52,336 nt of DNA from Acidiphilium sp. PA (GTDB taxonomy: Bacteria > Pseudomonadota > Alphaproteobacteria > Acetobacterales > Acetobacteraceae), in assembly GCF_026191915.1 (NCBI RefSeq), contig NZ_JAIMBY010000017.1, positions 29,268 through 81,603 on the forward strand, written 5' to 3'. The notes beneath the pieces are model-generated. The model did not search any database and was not told where the DNA came from. It was given only the letters and a program-made list of their open reading frames with translations. Position 1 is the first letter of the stretch, and the number at the start of each line of letters is the position of its first letter. Positions 32,497-39,987 of this stretch are shown piece by piece. The translations under genes were made by a program, and so were the position numbers.

Positions 32497-33395
32497 TGAA
32501 CGAGGCGGCGCAACTGGGTTTGGCGATGCAGGGCTGGCCGCGCCCGGTGTTCATGACGGTCGATGGCTCGCTGCTGCGCGACGCGCCGGATGTGCTGCGG
32601 CGGGCGGATGTGGTGGTACGGTCGTTGTATATGGAGCATCCGAATCCGGCGGCGGTGCGGGCGGGGCCCTGGTTCGCTGCGCTTGATCAGAGGCACCTCG
32701 ACAACGTTCTGCGGATCGAGGGGATTGGAGGCTGGGCGGTATTCTGGGGTGGGGCGGTCGATGAGGCGGTGGTGTACCGGCATTTGCGGAGCATCAACCT
32801 GGCCGACCTGCCGCGACCGCGCGATGCGCCGTTCGAGCGTTTTGCCGCCGATCCTGAGACGGTGATGTTTCGGCATGCCGATCCTTCGGTGCTGGCGTTG
32901 GTGCTACCGGTGCTGGAGGCGGGGCAGCGAGCGCGGCTGTTCGGGCCGATGAGCGGCGTTGTGCTGGCGGCCTCGACGATGGGTGGGGTTCGTGAGGCGA
33001 GGCGGCGGCGTGACTGGCCGGAGGCACCGCGCGGGCGGTTGCTTCTGTCGCAAACGCAGCTCGATCGGATTGCCGAGGCGATGGCAGAGCGGTCGCGCCG
33101 CAAGGTTGCCGGTTTTCTGCGTGACGCCGCACCTGCTCATGCTGCGCGGATGGATGAGCCGGGCCTGATGGCATTTGTTGCGGAGACCGAAACCAGCGGC
33201 CGGGCGCTGGGGTTGACGACGGAGCGGGGACTTGGGCGCTGGGCGTATCTGATGCTGGTCAGCCAGGGGGGCATTGCAGGTAGCGCGCCGGCGCGGCGAT
33301 GGATTGCCAATGGTGTGGGGACGCCGGACGAGCGGATCGGGCAGTTGCTGCTGGGGATTGCCGGTGCGCTGCACCGCGCTGAGGTGGGGGCATGA
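32496..33395 (+). CDS. DUF4123 effector-loading adaptor (Tap/TEC-like)
   Basis: 299 residues from ATG at 32496, overlapping the PAAR stop by one base. The N-terminal DUF4123 domain is recognisable in PVFMTVDGSLLRDAP and LYMEHPNPAAVRAGPWF, with GGWAVFWGGAVDEAVVYRHL and VMFRHADPSVLALVLPVLEA. Members bind a specific toxin and hand it to the VgrG/PAAR spike. It precedes a Ntox15-type toxin gene whose start overlaps its end by 4 bp. In Agrobacterium the equivalent adaptor Tap1 is encoded next to the DNase Tde1. The last third is variable and may give toxin specificity. Confidence 0.85.
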   Translation: MNEAAQLGLAMQGWPRPVFMTVDGSLLRDAPDVLRRADVVVRSLYMEHPNPAAVRAGPWFAALDQRHLDNVLRIEGIGGWAVFWGGAVDEAVVYRHLRSINLADLPRPRDAPFERFAADPETVMFRHADPSVLALVLPVLEAGQRARLFGPMSGVVLAASTMGGVREARRRRDWPEAPRGRLLLSQTQLDRIAEAMAERSRRKVAGFLRDAAPAHAARMDEPGLMAFVAETETSGRALGLTTERGLGRWAYLMLVSQGGIAGSAPARRWIANGVGTPDERIGQLLLGIAGALHRAEVGA

Positions 33396-34093
33396 GCGGC
33401 GCGGCGCTGGGGGCGCTGGGGGCGGCCGATGCGATCCCCGGGATTGACGCGATCGCGATTCCATTGACGGTCGGGCTGTTGGCGGTGACGGCGGTTGCGG
33501 CGTTGCACGCGCATCAAACATCGCAGAGCGGGTTATCCGACCAGGCGCCGGCGGTGCCGTGCCCGAGTTGTGCGGATGAGTTGCCCTGTTTCAATACGCC
33601 GGATGGTGCTGATCCGGCGGAGATGAAGCGACAGCTGAAGGAGCAGCAGGATAAGATCAATGAGCAGTCGCCGGAGGAGATGCAGAAGCGGTTGGATGAG
33701 GCGGATGGGCGGAAGGCGGAGACGGGGAGTTATCGGCCGGAGGGGGATGCGAAGGCTCGGGACGGTGCACGAACCGATTTCCAAGACGAACGGCAATCGG
33801 AGTTGCAAAGGGCATTTCGCGCTCAGGGTTACAGCGGAGCTGAGGCGGCGCGAATGGCAGCGGATCAGACAACTCAGGAGATGTCGACCCAAGACGCGAC
33901 CCATGAGCTTGACTCGATCGTCGGCGGCAACGAGTACGACAAACTCTCACTTGGCGGCAGGACGGTCAACCGCTCGATCGGATCACAATGGAAATCGCGA
34001 GTTAAGGCGCTGAAACAAGCCGTTAAACGCGCGAAGGAGCGGGGTCAAAAGAAAATGAACGTAAAATTGGAACCTTGTGAGCCAACATCATGA
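33392..34093 (+). CDS. T6SS effector with Ntox15-like HxxD toxin domain (Tde1-type DNase candidate)
   Basis: 233 residues, ATGA overlap with the adaptor gene. Residues 1-45 form a glycine/alanine-rich hydrophobic stretch (MSGAALGALGAADAIPG) that could enter a membrane; 50-75 hold four cysteines (CPSCADELPC), and 75-125 are E/K/Q-rich coil. The C-terminal 100 residues form the toxin with QDATHELDSIVGGN: H171 and D174 are the HxxD pair of the Ntox15 family, whose Agrobacterium members Tde1/Tde2 are DNases delivered by T6SS. The gene is followed, with 4-bp overlap, by a Tdi1-like immunity gene, which supports this strongly. Confidence 0.85.
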   Translation: MSGAALGALGAADAIPGIDAIAIPLTVGLLAVTAVAALHAHQTSQSGLSDQAPAVPCPSCADELPCFNTPDGADPAEMKRQLKEQQDKINEQSPEEMQKRLDEADGRKAETGSYRPEGDAKARDGARTDFQDERQSELQRAFRAQGYSGAEAARMAADQTTQEMSTQDATHELDSIVGGNEYDKLSLGGRTVNRSIGSQWKSRVKALKQAVKRAKERGQKKMNVKLEPCEPTS

Positions 34094-34776
34094 CTGAATT
34101 AAATGAAGATTTTGCGTATTGCCTCGAAAAATTCGGACTTCCGGTGGGGGGAGAGCGGATCGATCCGCGTGTTCTCGAAGCATATCGATCAATAGTCCCT
34201 GATTCGATGATTGCGTTCTGGAAGGAGTGCGGCGTCGGGTTGTGGCTGGACGGGAGGTTTCAGCTTGTTTCTCCGGATCGGTATCGAGGCTTGCTTGATT
34301 TGATATTGCAGGGTGATCCCGATTATCCGCCTGATCAGTCGGTCCTGATCGGATATGGCGCATTCGGTAAGTTGTTGATCTGGAACAATCAAAAATATGC
34401 TTTGAAAGTCGATCTGGTTGAGGGGATAGCCTATACGACGTTCCCGAAGCCCCGGTTTAATATTTTGCCGCCTGACGTGGGTCTACCCGGTGAAATAAGT
34501 CGTGCTGATAGCCCGATTTATGATTGTCTTGAGCGAACCGATGCGCCCAAGCCGCTTTTTATCCGGGCGGTGAAGACGTACGGGAAGCTTGCTCATGGCG
34601 AGTGTTACGGGTTCGTGCCGGCGGTGGGGCTTGGGGGGCGGGGGGTGCTGGAGGATGTTCAGCGGGTGCGGGCGCTGGAGCATTTTTCCATTCTGGCGCA
34701 GCTGGGGCCGATCGAGCTGCGGTATATGGATACTGAGACGCGGAAGATTGTGGTGTTGCGGGCGCTTGGGGGGTGA
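34090..34776 (+). CDS. Tdi1-type immunity protein (GAD-like + DUF1851), copy 1
   Basis: 228 residues. The N-terminal GAD-like domain (about 1-110, AYCLEKFGLPVGGERIDP, IAFWKECGVGLWLDGRFQLV) and the C-terminal DUF1851 domain (about 140-220, GECYGFVPAVGLGGRGVLE, LEHFSILAQLG) are the exact pair in Tdi1, the immunity protein of Agrobacterium Tde1. It should bind and block the toxin encoded immediately upstream, with 4-bp overlap. The first 110 residues are almost identical to copy 4 at 36828; the middle (115-160) differs. Its 3' flank to 34860 is duplicated at 37512-37605. Confidence 0.87.
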   Translation: MTELNEDFAYCLEKFGLPVGGERIDPRVLEAYRSIVPDSMIAFWKECGVGLWLDGRFQLVSPDRYRGLLDLILQGDPDYPPDQSVLIGYGAFGKLLIWNNQKYALKVDLVEGIAYTTFPKPRFNILPPDVGLPGEISRADSPIYDCLERTDAPKPLFIRAVKTYGKLAHGECYGFVPAVGLGGRGVLEDVQRVRALEHFSILAQLGPIELRYMDTETRKIVVLRALGG

Positions 34777-34845
34777 GTTGGCAAGAGTTCTGCGTTGGTT
34801 GTTGACGTGCGCAGGGGGTGACTGGGCACGTGGGGCCGATCGATT

Positions 34846-34883
34846 GGTGGGGTGCGGAAGAGCACCGCACTCTACGGCTTGCT
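34846..34883 (+). repeat. 38-bp GTGGGG..GCTTGCTG repeat, copy 1
   Basis: GTGGGGTGCGGAAGAGCACC begins the unit and CTACGGCTTGCTG ends it. The hairpin that the intact unit forms (GTGGGGTGC/GCACCCCAC) is damaged here by CCAC to GCAC. This unit supplies the GTG start and first 11 codons of the orphan toxin frame, so it marks the cassette border. Confidence 0.65.
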
Positions 34884-35178
34884 GAAAGAGCAATATCTCG
34901 CACAAGGCGTCTGCGACAAGGAGGCGGCCGACGCCGCCGCCAAACAAACTGCTCAAGAAATGGAAACCCAGGACGCCACTCATATCCTGGATTCTATTGC
35001 CGGTGGTACGAAGGGAGACACACTCTCCCTCGCGGATCGGTCGGTTAATCGATCGATTGGGTCGCAATGGAAGTCTCGCATACAGGCGCTGAAAGATGCC
35101 GTGAAGAAAGCCGCAGCACGGGGCGACAAGAAGATGAATGTCAAATTAGAGCCTTGTAACGGGGAGCCCACCTCATGA
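34852..35178 (+). CDS. Orphan Ntox15-like toxin domain without N-terminal delivery part
   Basis: 108 residues if GTG at 34852 is used; no good ribosome site is visible. From residue 11 (LKEQYLAQG) it aligns with the toxin domain of the gene at 33392: QDATHILDSIAGG has the HxxD pair H44/D47, followed by VNRSIGSQWKSRIQAL and KKMNVKLEPC. Everything N-terminal is missing. The first 11 codons come from the 38-bp repeat at 34846. It overlaps the next immunity gene by 4 bp. It is probably a silent cassette that can replace the toxin tail by recombination; expression by reinitiation from copy 1, 75 bp upstream, is possible. Confidence 0.75.
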   Translation: MRKSTALYGLLKEQYLAQGVCDKEAADAAAKQTAQEMETQDATHILDSIAGGTKGDTLSLADRSVNRSIGSQWKSRIQALKDAVKKAAARGDKKMNVKLEPCNGEPTS

Positions 35179-35861
35179 CGATGTTAAACTCCGGATTTGC
35201 GTATTGCATTGAGAAATTTGGTTCCCCGCTGGATGGGGAGACGTTTCCACATGACGTTGTTGAGCGCTATCGAGGCAAGGTGCCAGACGCCATGTTGGAT
35301 TTCTGGTCTCAGTACGGATCGGGATTATGGTTGGATGGGTACTTCCAGCTTGTTCGGCCAGATCGTTATGATGGACTGATCAATGTGATCCTTGGGGATG
35401 ATCCTGATTTTCCTTCACAGAAATCGGTGTTGATTGGCTATAGTGCGTTTGGTACTTTACTCGTTTGGAACAATAAGAATTATTTTCTGCGTGTCGATTT
35501 GGTAAATAGATATGCTTACACTCGGCATGTTAATTCAAAACATCCGGTTCTTGACCCCGATCGATCACTGCCATCAACGCTGAATGCTGTCGATGGCGGT
35601 GTCTACGATTTTATAGAGAACACCGATGCTGCTAAGCCGCTGTTTGCGCGCGCAATCAAACAATCTGGCAAGCTTGGGTATGGCGAGTGTTATGGGTTTG
35701 TGCCTGCGGTGGGGCTCGGGGGGCGGGGGGTACTGGAGGAGGTTCAGCGGGTGCGGGCTTTGGAGCATTTTTCCATTCTGGCGCAGCTGGGGCCGATCGA
35801 GCTGCGGTATATGGATACTGAGAGGCGGAAGATTGTGGTGTTGCGGGCGCTTGGGGGGTGA
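35175..35861 (+). CDS. Tdi1-type immunity protein, copy 2
   Basis: 228 residues, GAD-like + DUF1851, starting inside the stop of the orphan toxin. The N-terminal two thirds differ clearly from copies 1 and 4 (for example FGSPLDGETFPHDVVERYRG, GSGLWLDGYFQLVRPDRYDG) and match copy 3 better (GSGLWLDGKFQLVRPDRYQG). The last 55 residues, from GYGECYGFVPAVGLGG on, are nearly the same in all copies. It is presumably specific for the orphan toxin, with which it forms a toxin-tail/immunity cassette. Confidence 0.85.
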   Translation: MTMLNSGFAYCIEKFGSPLDGETFPHDVVERYRGKVPDAMLDFWSQYGSGLWLDGYFQLVRPDRYDGLINVILGDDPDFPSQKSVLIGYSAFGTLLVWNNKNYFLRVDLVNRYAYTRHVNSKHPVLDPDRSLPSTLNAVDGGVYDFIENTDAAKPLFARAIKQSGKLGYGECYGFVPAVGLGGRGVLEEVQRVRALEHFSILAQLGPIELRYMDTERRKIVVLRALGG

Positions 35862-35954
35862 GGGGGATTGGGGTGTTTGTCGTTTTTTGATGGGTGTGGA
35901 AACGCGATCGATCTGCCTGCCGCCGATTGTTGCTGGGGCGTGTGAGCCGAGGTT

Positions 35955-36641
35955 ATGACGACGATTAACGCCGGATTTGCGTATTGTATCAAGAAATTTG
36001 GGCCACCGGCTGGCGGTGAGCCCGTCTCGACCGATATCTGCAAGACGTTCAGAAATCGTGTGCCTGCGTCTTTGTTGGATTTCTGGACCGAGTATGGATC
36101 AGGTCTATGGCTGGACGGGAAGTTTCAACTCGTACGCCCCGATCGTTATCAGGGACTTGTCAATTTGATATTGCAAGGCGATTCGGATTTTCCGTCGAAT
36201 GAATCTGTATTGATCGGGTATACTGCTTTTGGGCAATTATTGGTATGGAATAATAAAAATTACTTTCTTCAGTTGGACCTCGTTAGAAAATACGCGTATA
36301 CTGATCACACCGATACTACCCATCCTTTTCTCGATGCCGACCGCGCACTGCCCAGTTTTTTAAACAAAGTAGATTCGAACGCTTACGATTTTTTTGAAGC
36401 GACGAACGCTGCGAAACCGTTATTCACCCGTGCTGTGAAAAAGTGCGGCAAGTTGGGGTACGGGGAATGCTATGGGTTTGTGCCTGCGGTGGGGCTCGGG
36501 GGGCGTGGCGTGTTGGAGGCGGTGCAGCGGGTGCGGGCTTTGGAGCATTTTTCCATTCTGGCGCAGTTGGGGCCGATCGAGCTGCGGTATATGGATACTG
36601 AGAGGCGGAAGATTGTGGTGTTGCGGGAACTCGGGGGTTAG
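35955..36641 (+). CDS. Tdi1-type immunity protein, copy 3
   Basis: 228 residues, same two-domain architecture. No toxin gene precedes it: the 93-bp gap from copy 2 contains only a short stretch ending TGTGAGCCGAGG before the ATG, which resembles the 3' end of toxin 1 (TGTGAGCCAACATC). It is therefore an orphan immunity gene that may protect against toxins of relatives. It contains KFGPPAGGEPVSTDICKTFR and RKYAYTDHTDTTHPF, which are unlike the others. Immediately downstream is a decayed toxin segment. Confidence 0.85.
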   Translation: MTTINAGFAYCIKKFGPPAGGEPVSTDICKTFRNRVPASLLDFWTEYGSGLWLDGKFQLVRPDRYQGLVNLILQGDSDFPSNESVLIGYTAFGQLLVWNNKNYFLQLDLVRKYAYTDHTDTTHPFLDADRALPSFLNKVDSNAYDFFEATNAAKPLFTRAVKKCGKLGYGECYGFVPAVGLGGRGVLEAVQRVRALEHFSILAQLGPIELRYMDTERRKIVVLRELGG

Positions 36642-36657
36642 GCGGATTTGGTGCAGC

Positions 36658-36827
36658 GGTGGGCGACACTTTGCGTGCCCATCCTGCGCTTGCCTGGTGA
36701 AAGGACTATCAACCGATCGATCGGATTCGAGTGGTAATCGTGGGTTAAGGCGCTCAAACAAGCCGTTAAACGCAACGGCGCTGGGTCAGAAAAAGAACGA
36801 AGAATTGAAACCCTGCGAGTTTAAATT
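36658..36827 (+). pseudogene. Decayed Ntox15-like toxin tail
   Basis: The nucleotides from 36701 to 36827 match the 3' end of the toxin genes at 33.96-34.09 kb and 35.02-35.17 kb: ACTATCAACCGATCGATCGG, then the codons for VKALKQAVKR and E-K-K-N. An in-frame stop (TGGTAA) and a frameshift break the frame, and the HxxD part is gone. The 5' part (36658-36700) resembles GDTLSL codons. It is directly followed by immunity copy 4 in the same arrangement as the intact pairs, so this was once a complete toxin-immunity pair. Confidence 0.75.
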
Positions 36828-37514
36828 ATGACGGAATTAAATGAAGATTTTGCGTATTGCCTCGAAAAATTCGGACTTCCGGTGGGGGGAGAGCGGATCG
36901 ATCCGCGTGTCATCGAAGCATATCGATCAATAGTCCCTGATTCGATGATTGCGTTCTGGAAGGAGTGCGGCGTCGGGTTGTGGCTGGACGGGAGGTTTCA
37001 GCTTGTTTCTCCGGATCGGTATCGAGGCTTGCTTGATTTGATATTGCAGGGTGATCCTGATTATCCGCCGGATCAGTCGGTTCTGGTCGGATTTGGCGCT
37101 TTTGGTAAGTTGTTGATCTGGAACAATGAAAAATATACTTTGGAAGTCGATCTGGTTGAGGGGATAGCTTATACGAATTTTCCGAATCCTCGGTTTAATC
37201 TCTTAGCGCCAGATCGGAAGTTGCCCGGCGAATTACGCCATGTCGATGATCCGATTTATGATTGCCGCGAGCGGACCGATGCTGCCAAGCCGCTTTTTAC
37301 CCGGGCGGTGAAGACGTACGGGAAGCTTGCTTATGGCGAGTGTTACGGGTTCGTGCCGGCTGTGAGGCTTGGTGGGCGGGGGTTGCTGGAGGATGTCCAG
37401 CGAGTGCGGGCTTTGGAGCATTTTTCCATTCTGGCGCAGCTGGGGCCGATCGAGCTGCGGTATATGGATACTGAGAGGCGGAAAATTGTGGTGTTGCGGG
37501 CGCTTGGGGGGTGA
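36828..37514 (+). CDS. Tdi1-type immunity protein, copy 4
   Basis: 228 residues, almost identical to copy 1 in residues 1-112 (differences include V to I at 29 and YG to FG near 88), divergent at about 115-150 (EVDLVEGIAYTNFPNPRFNL) and again identical at the 3' end. The pattern of conserved ends with a variable middle suggests gene conversion or recombination between copies. The downstream 90 bp repeat the 3' flank of copy 1. With its own toxin decayed, it may now protect against the toxin at 33392 or a variant. Confidence 0.86.
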   Translation: MTELNEDFAYCLEKFGLPVGGERIDPRVIEAYRSIVPDSMIAFWKECGVGLWLDGRFQLVSPDRYRGLLDLILQGDPDYPPDQSVLVGFGAFGKLLIWNNEKYTLEVDLVEGIAYTNFPNPRFNLLAPDRKLPGELRHVDDPIYDCRERTDAAKPLFTRAVKTYGKLAYGECYGFVPAVRLGGRGLLEDVQRVRALEHFSILAQLGPIELRYMDTERRKIVVLRALGG

Positions 37515-37584
37515 GGGGGAAAGAGTTCTGCGTTGGTTGTTGACGTGCGCCGGGGGTGACTGGGCACGTGGGGCCGAACGATTG

Positions 37585-37622
37585 GTGGGGTGCGGAAGAG
37601 CACCCCACCCTACGGCTTGCTG
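37585..37622 (+). repeat. 38-bp repeat, copy 2 (intact hairpin)
   Basis: The best copy: its arms GTGGGGTGC and GCACCCCAC are exact inverted repeats around GGAAGA, giving a 9-bp GC-rich hairpin; it ends CCTACGGCTTGCTG. It lies 70 bp after the stop of immunity copy 4 and could terminate the array transcript. Confidence 0.75.
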
Positions 37623-37817
37623 TTCCGGCTTTTCTGCCTCAGCCTCGATCAGGTACGGGCACGATTAGGCTTGGATATGGCCGATTATATCGATCGGATG
37701 CCGCGTTGAAAGCGCCCGATTGCGATCTGGCGGTGCGGCAGTTACCGGTTAACGTGAGCACGTTTGGGCGAGGCCGGTTGTTGGGCGGTTTGGGATGGAT
37801 GCGAGGAGTTCGGTGAA

Positions 37818-37860
37818 GGAAGAGCTTCTTTTTTGTAAAAAAGAAGCAAAAAACTTTTGG
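37818..37860 (+). repeat. A/T hairpin repeat, unit C
   Basis: Same family as at 3.1 and 30.5 kb: GCTTCTTTTTTGT then AAAAAAGAAGC forms an 11-bp perfect stem with a 2-base loop, followed by an A-run and ACTTTTGG. It lies between the toxin array and the DUF262-HEPN island. Confidence 0.78.
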
Positions 37861-37912
37861 TTATCAAGGGTTGTCCATCGTAGTTTCGTTCATCGGTGGG
37901 GCGGATAGACTG

Positions 37913-37988
37913 GTGTGGTGCGGAAGGGTGCCCTACCCTACAGCTTGCTGGTGGAGTACGGAAGAACAACTCACCGTAAAGCTTGTTA
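37913..37988 (+). repeat. 38-bp repeat, copies 3 and 4 in tandem
   Basis: Two degenerate units (37913-37950 and 37951-37988) lie head to tail with a period of exactly 38 bp: GTGTGGTGCGGAAGGGTGCC..CAGCTTGCTG and GTGGAGTACGGAAGAACAAC..GCTTGTTA. They end 12 bp before the stop of the HEPN gene, which runs toward them. Confidence 0.7.
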
Positions 37989-38000
37989 TTGCTGACCTAA

Positions 38001-38669
38001 TCATTTGGAGCGTCTGATGTATTCTTTTCTAGTTCTGTAAATATCGAGACGATTAGTGAGTGACAGCAGAAATTTCCTGATTCTATCAAGTTCAACAATC
38101 AATTTACTGATATCTACAGACATGCCAACATCTTTGAAAGTCTCAACGCCATGCGATAGGTCGTTACGATTTTTTTTAACGATGTCAAGATACTGGCCGC
38201 CCAATGTTTCACGCGGCGGTGTCCAATTGCACTTGATTTCATTTGATAGTCTCATGATGGCTTTCTGATCCAAATTTCCCGAAAAGGGTAATTTAATACT
38301 AGGGTTCGACCAGTCTACTTGATCTTTAGTCGCTTTTAAAAAATCGACAATAAACTCGGCATGATTTGTTCCGTTTGAAAGTTTTTCGTTAAAGTTCGCT
38401 CTCATAAAGTCACGCTGCCAGAAATCAGTAATCTCATCGAATTTGTAGTTTCCGGCGTGTATGTCCTGCCGGATTGCTACAATCGAACTACGCAGACAAT
38501 TCTCAACAAAATTATATATCATTATGAACACAGCGCCTTTCGATGCCGCAATAGTCTCGTTAGCCCTGTAAAATTTTCTTCCTGGCGTACTAAATTTTTT
38601 TTCAATATCCTCAAGAGATTTCAAATAAGACCGGACCTCTTTAGCTCGCTTTCGAAGTTCATTTTGCAT
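38001..38669 (-). CDS. HEPN-like nuclease (MAE_28990/MAE_18760 type)
   Basis: 222 residues from ATG at 38669, overlapping the DUF262 stop by 11 bp; nine further upstream codons are possible. It is all-helical with no membrane segment. YNFVENCLRSSIVAIR (about 52-67) is the family N-terminal motif, and KKNRNDLSHGVETF carries the HEPN catalytic R-x4-H pair R168/H173 for metal-independent RNA cleavage. The gene is AT-rich compared with its neighbours, a sign of transfer. The partner is the DUF262 protein. It could be a toxin or a defence effector that cuts RNA on signal. The catalytic motif is seen; the RNase activity is inferred from the family. Confidence 0.8.
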   Translation of the reverse strand: MQNELRKRAKEVRSYLKSLEDIEKKFSTPGRKFYRANETIAASKGAVFIMIYNFVENCLRSSIVAIRQDIHAGNYKFDEITDFWQRDFMRANFNEKLSNGTNHAEFIVDFLKATKDQVDWSNPSIKLPFSGNLDQKAIMRLSNEIKCNWTPPRETLGGQYLDIVKKNRNDLSHGVETFKDVGMSVDISKLIVELDRIRKFLLSLTNRLDIYRTRKEYIRRSK

Positions 38670-39717
38670 TGAGAAGATTATCCCGCACATACTCAATCCG
38701 AGACCTCAATTTCGGACCGCTGTTAGTCCCTTCAGCCTTAACGAGGTCTTCAAATTTCTTTGACAACAACCATTTCGAGTTAGTAAATTTCAACGCCGGC
38801 CTTGTTTTTAGGGCGAGCGCTGTCCCAACCGCTACAGCTTCAAATCGCACGCGAGGCAGTCGCCCTGGACTACCCGGTCTATAAAATGCAGTTTCATAGT
38901 TTTCGCTGATGAAACTCATAGTTTTATTAAACAGATTTCGCATTTCCCGAATATCGGAATGTTTCTTTGTCTTATTGTATTTGACAACCTCATCATCAAG
39001 AAATCGTTGAACGTCATGCGTGAAGTTTTCGTACTCTTCTACATATATAAAAAACCTTGTTACGAGTTCTTGCCTTTCCGCTACCGGGTCTCTTTTTCCG
39101 GCTATGACCGGTGAAAGTTTTATGAACGATTCATCGTTCGCACAAGCAATAACAAGATCAAGAAATTTACCTTGATAGGCTCCCTTTCTTATCTCGGCAT
39201 CGGTAAGTTTTTTTCCTGAAGTATTAAGGCGCCTAAATAGCTCGATTCGAGTCTGCTCTGAAGTTCCTTGCCCGAGTACAAAAGATCGAATAGGAGTATT
39301 GTTGAATCGCCTCTGAAATACAATAGGAAATTCCGAAAATTTGAGGCCATTAAGAATAGTAACTTTTTTTAGTCCAGTCAGGCGAAATTTGTTACTTGCG
39401 AAAGCTACTAGGCATCTTATTCTCTGGGACCCATCAACAATTTCGAGTTTGCCGCGAACGTCATAGAAAAAAATTGGAGGAACTGGTACGCGCATCAGTA
39501 AGCTCTCAATGAAATAAGACTGCTGTTCGTCGGACCAAACTAATATTCTTTGATATGCGGGAATGTATATATCGCCTTCAGTTGGATCGTCGTCCTTGTA
39601 TTTTTGGACTATTAGCTCCACTGAAAAATCAGTCACGACATAATTTACTTCGCTGCGAGCCGACTCCAGCGCTTTAGAAATTTCTTCTTCATTTTGAACG
39701 GTTTTTTCTTGTGACAT
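38659..39717 (-). CDS. DUF262 (GmrSD N-domain/ParB-like) protein
   Basis: 352 residues. The ParB/sulfiredoxin-like DUF262 domain is seen in DIYIPAYQRILVWSDEQQSYF and the nucleotide-binding motif LEIVDGSQRIRCLVAF (DGSQR at 95-99), with ELFRRLNTSGKKLTDAEIRKG downstream, a typical DUF262 signature. The HNH DUF1524 domain of GmrSD-type restriction enzymes is absent; the C-terminal half (200-352) is helical. Domains of this type bind and hydrolyse NTP in antiphage proteins. It is co-transcribed with, and overlaps, a HEPN nuclease gene, so it probably senses or controls that nuclease. AT-rich and foreign in composition. Confidence 0.83.
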   Translation of the reverse strand: MSQEKTVQNEEEISKALESARSEVNYVVTDFSVELIVQKYKDDDPTEGDIYIPAYQRILVWSDEQQSYFIESLLMRVPVPPIFFYDVRGKLEIVDGSQRIRCLVAFASNKFRLTGLKKVTILNGLKFSEFPIVFQRRFNNTPIRSFVLGQGTSEQTRIELFRRLNTSGKKLTDAEIRKGAYQGKFLDLVIACANDESFIKLSPVIAGKRDPVAERQELVTRFFIYVEEYENFTHDVQRFLDDEVVKYNKTKKHSDIREMRNLFNKTMSFISENYETAFYRPGSPGRLPRVRFEAVAVGTALALKTRPALKFTNSKWLLSKKFEDLVKAEGTNSGPKLRSRIEYVRDNLLNAK

Positions 39718-39987
39718 AAGCCCGCCTCCAATCTACAATCCCAAAGTTTAGACTTCTATTATAAAAAAATCAAAATCAATGACATATCTTGCCTCCGCGC
39801 GTTCGAACTATGTTCGAATTTCTAAACAACCGTAGCTTTACAAATTACGATACAATAAGGACTGCTACACGCAAGGGGTACTCATCGAATTTAGGGTACA
39901 ACATGTTATTTTTTATCTATGTTGGCCTCAATTATTTGGTGTGTTTTTAAATTGACATCACAGAAAATCGCCCGTGCGCGGTATGGT
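39718..39987. other. Upstream region of the DUF262-HEPN operon
   Basis: No gene. A/T-rich, with TTATAAAAAAATCAAAATCAA-like runs around 39760 and TACGATACAATAAGG around 39845, plausible promoter material for the leftward operon. The A/T hairpin unit E follows at once. Confidence 0.45.

Larger units (their letters stand above)
37515..38000. other. 486-bp border region with 38-bp repeats and hairpin unit
   Basis: No gene is supported. It holds a second copy of the 34783-34865 sequence (37522-37605), three 38-bp repeat units and one A/T hairpin unit. It forms the right border of the toxin/immunity array and the left border of the AT-rich DUF262-HEPN island. Confidence 0.6.

Noticed and set aside
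31688-37514. Full type VI secretion gene cluster
   Set aside because: Only cargo genes are present. No VgrG, Hcp, sheath, baseplate or ClpV gene is visible.
37556-37816. 86-residue frame after immunity 4
   Set aside because: It is built from the 38-bp repeat and duplicated flank and has no ribosome site.
38659-39717. GmrSD-type restriction enzyme
   Set aside because: DUF262 is present but the HNH/DUF1524 nuclease part is absent; the partner is a HEPN protein.
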